A stretch of 14,840 bases of DNA, taken from positions 1 to 14,840 of the forward strand of contig JANOBD010000239.1 in NCBI GenBank assembly GCA_031411495.1, written 5' to 3'. The DNA comes from JANOBD01 sp031411495. Its GTDB lineage: Bacteria; Planctomycetota; Phycisphaerae; Tepidisphaerales; Tepidisphaeraceae. Positions 14,712 to 14,840 of this stretch are shown piece after piece; position 1 is the stretch's first letter, and each line of letters starts with the position of its first letter. The notes beneath the pieces are model-generated. The model saw nothing but the letters and a program-made list of their open reading frames with translations. It was not told the DNA's origin and searched no databases. The position numbers and the translations under genes were made by a program.

Positions 14712-14840
14712 TCAGCGTGAGTGCTGGGCGCTGAGTCGTCTGGCTTTAAGTCGGGCATGGTAGAGCGAGATCTTCGCGCCGACCCAGCGCCGAACCCGCG
14801 GCAAGCGGCGGACAAAGGCTGGCAGCGGACCCAAACCGCC
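14712..14840 (-). CDS. C-terminal end of an unknown gene, cut by the window edge
   Basis: A - strand frame is open from the right edge to TGA at 14714-14712. It encodes 42 residues that are strongly basic and include PAFVRRLPRVRRWVGAKISL and HARLKARRLSAQHSR. The stop is six bases before the zinc-ribbon ATG, as expected for an operon. The tail alone does not identify a family; the Arg/Leu/Trp-rich pattern would suit a cytoplasmic tail of a membrane protein or glycosyltransferase. Confidence 0.5.
   Translation of the reverse strand, partial: GGLGPLPAFVRRLPRVRRWVGAKISLYHARLKARRLSAQHSR

Overview
The window is about 14.8 kb of GC-rich chromosomal DNA that reads as Planctomycetota, probably class Phycisphaerae. 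That placement is inferred from gene content. A secreted glycoside hydrolase carries an N-terminal LESRQML motif of the planctomycetal LEPR type, a pseudopilin has the FTLVELLVVIGIIALL N-terminus and a C-terminal DGH motif that are heavily expanded in this phylum, and a GH10-fold protein has a large extra N-terminal domain. No phage, insertion sequence or CRISPR array is visible. Most of the window is housekeeping genes mixed with envelope and carbohydrate-related accessory genes.

Left part (1-3110, + strand): an exported TPR protein whose 5' end looks shifted by one base, a strong terminator, an unexplained highly folded intergenic element at about 1922-2007, then a secreted TraB/GumN/TIKI-fold protein. 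Translation and topology block (3204-6783): tRNA-Leu(UAA) and tRNA-Leu(CAG) on the + strand flank smpB on the - strand, and topA (- strand) converges on the second tRNA. A 495-base gap (6784-7278) separates topA from the next gene and holds the 5' regions of both.

Middle (7279-10605): a modular LEPR / carbohydrate-binding / FN3 / clan GH-A hydrolase on the + strand shares a perfect hairpin terminator with a convergent pseudopilin gene, which has a good sigma70-type promoter of its own. Upstream of the pseudopilin on the same strand lie a membrane-anchored ComEA-like helix-hairpin-helix protein and, 17 bases further upstream, a GH10-fold protein; these two probably form an operon.

Right part (12126-14840): purC is divergent from the GH10-like gene and overlaps by 13 bases, tail to tail, a membrane-anchored sugar-type substrate-binding protein. 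Upstream of that gene on the - strand are a two-TM zinc-ribbon protein and, only 6 bases before it, the tail of another gene that runs off the window.

The strongest candidates for unusual biology are the GH10-fold protein, which lacks both catalytic glutamates (the aligned positions are Gly290 and Ala401) while keeping the rest of the fold; the possible prfB-like +1 frameshift arrangement at the start of the first gene; and the folded G-rich element at 1922-2007. No complete new multi-gene system was recognised.
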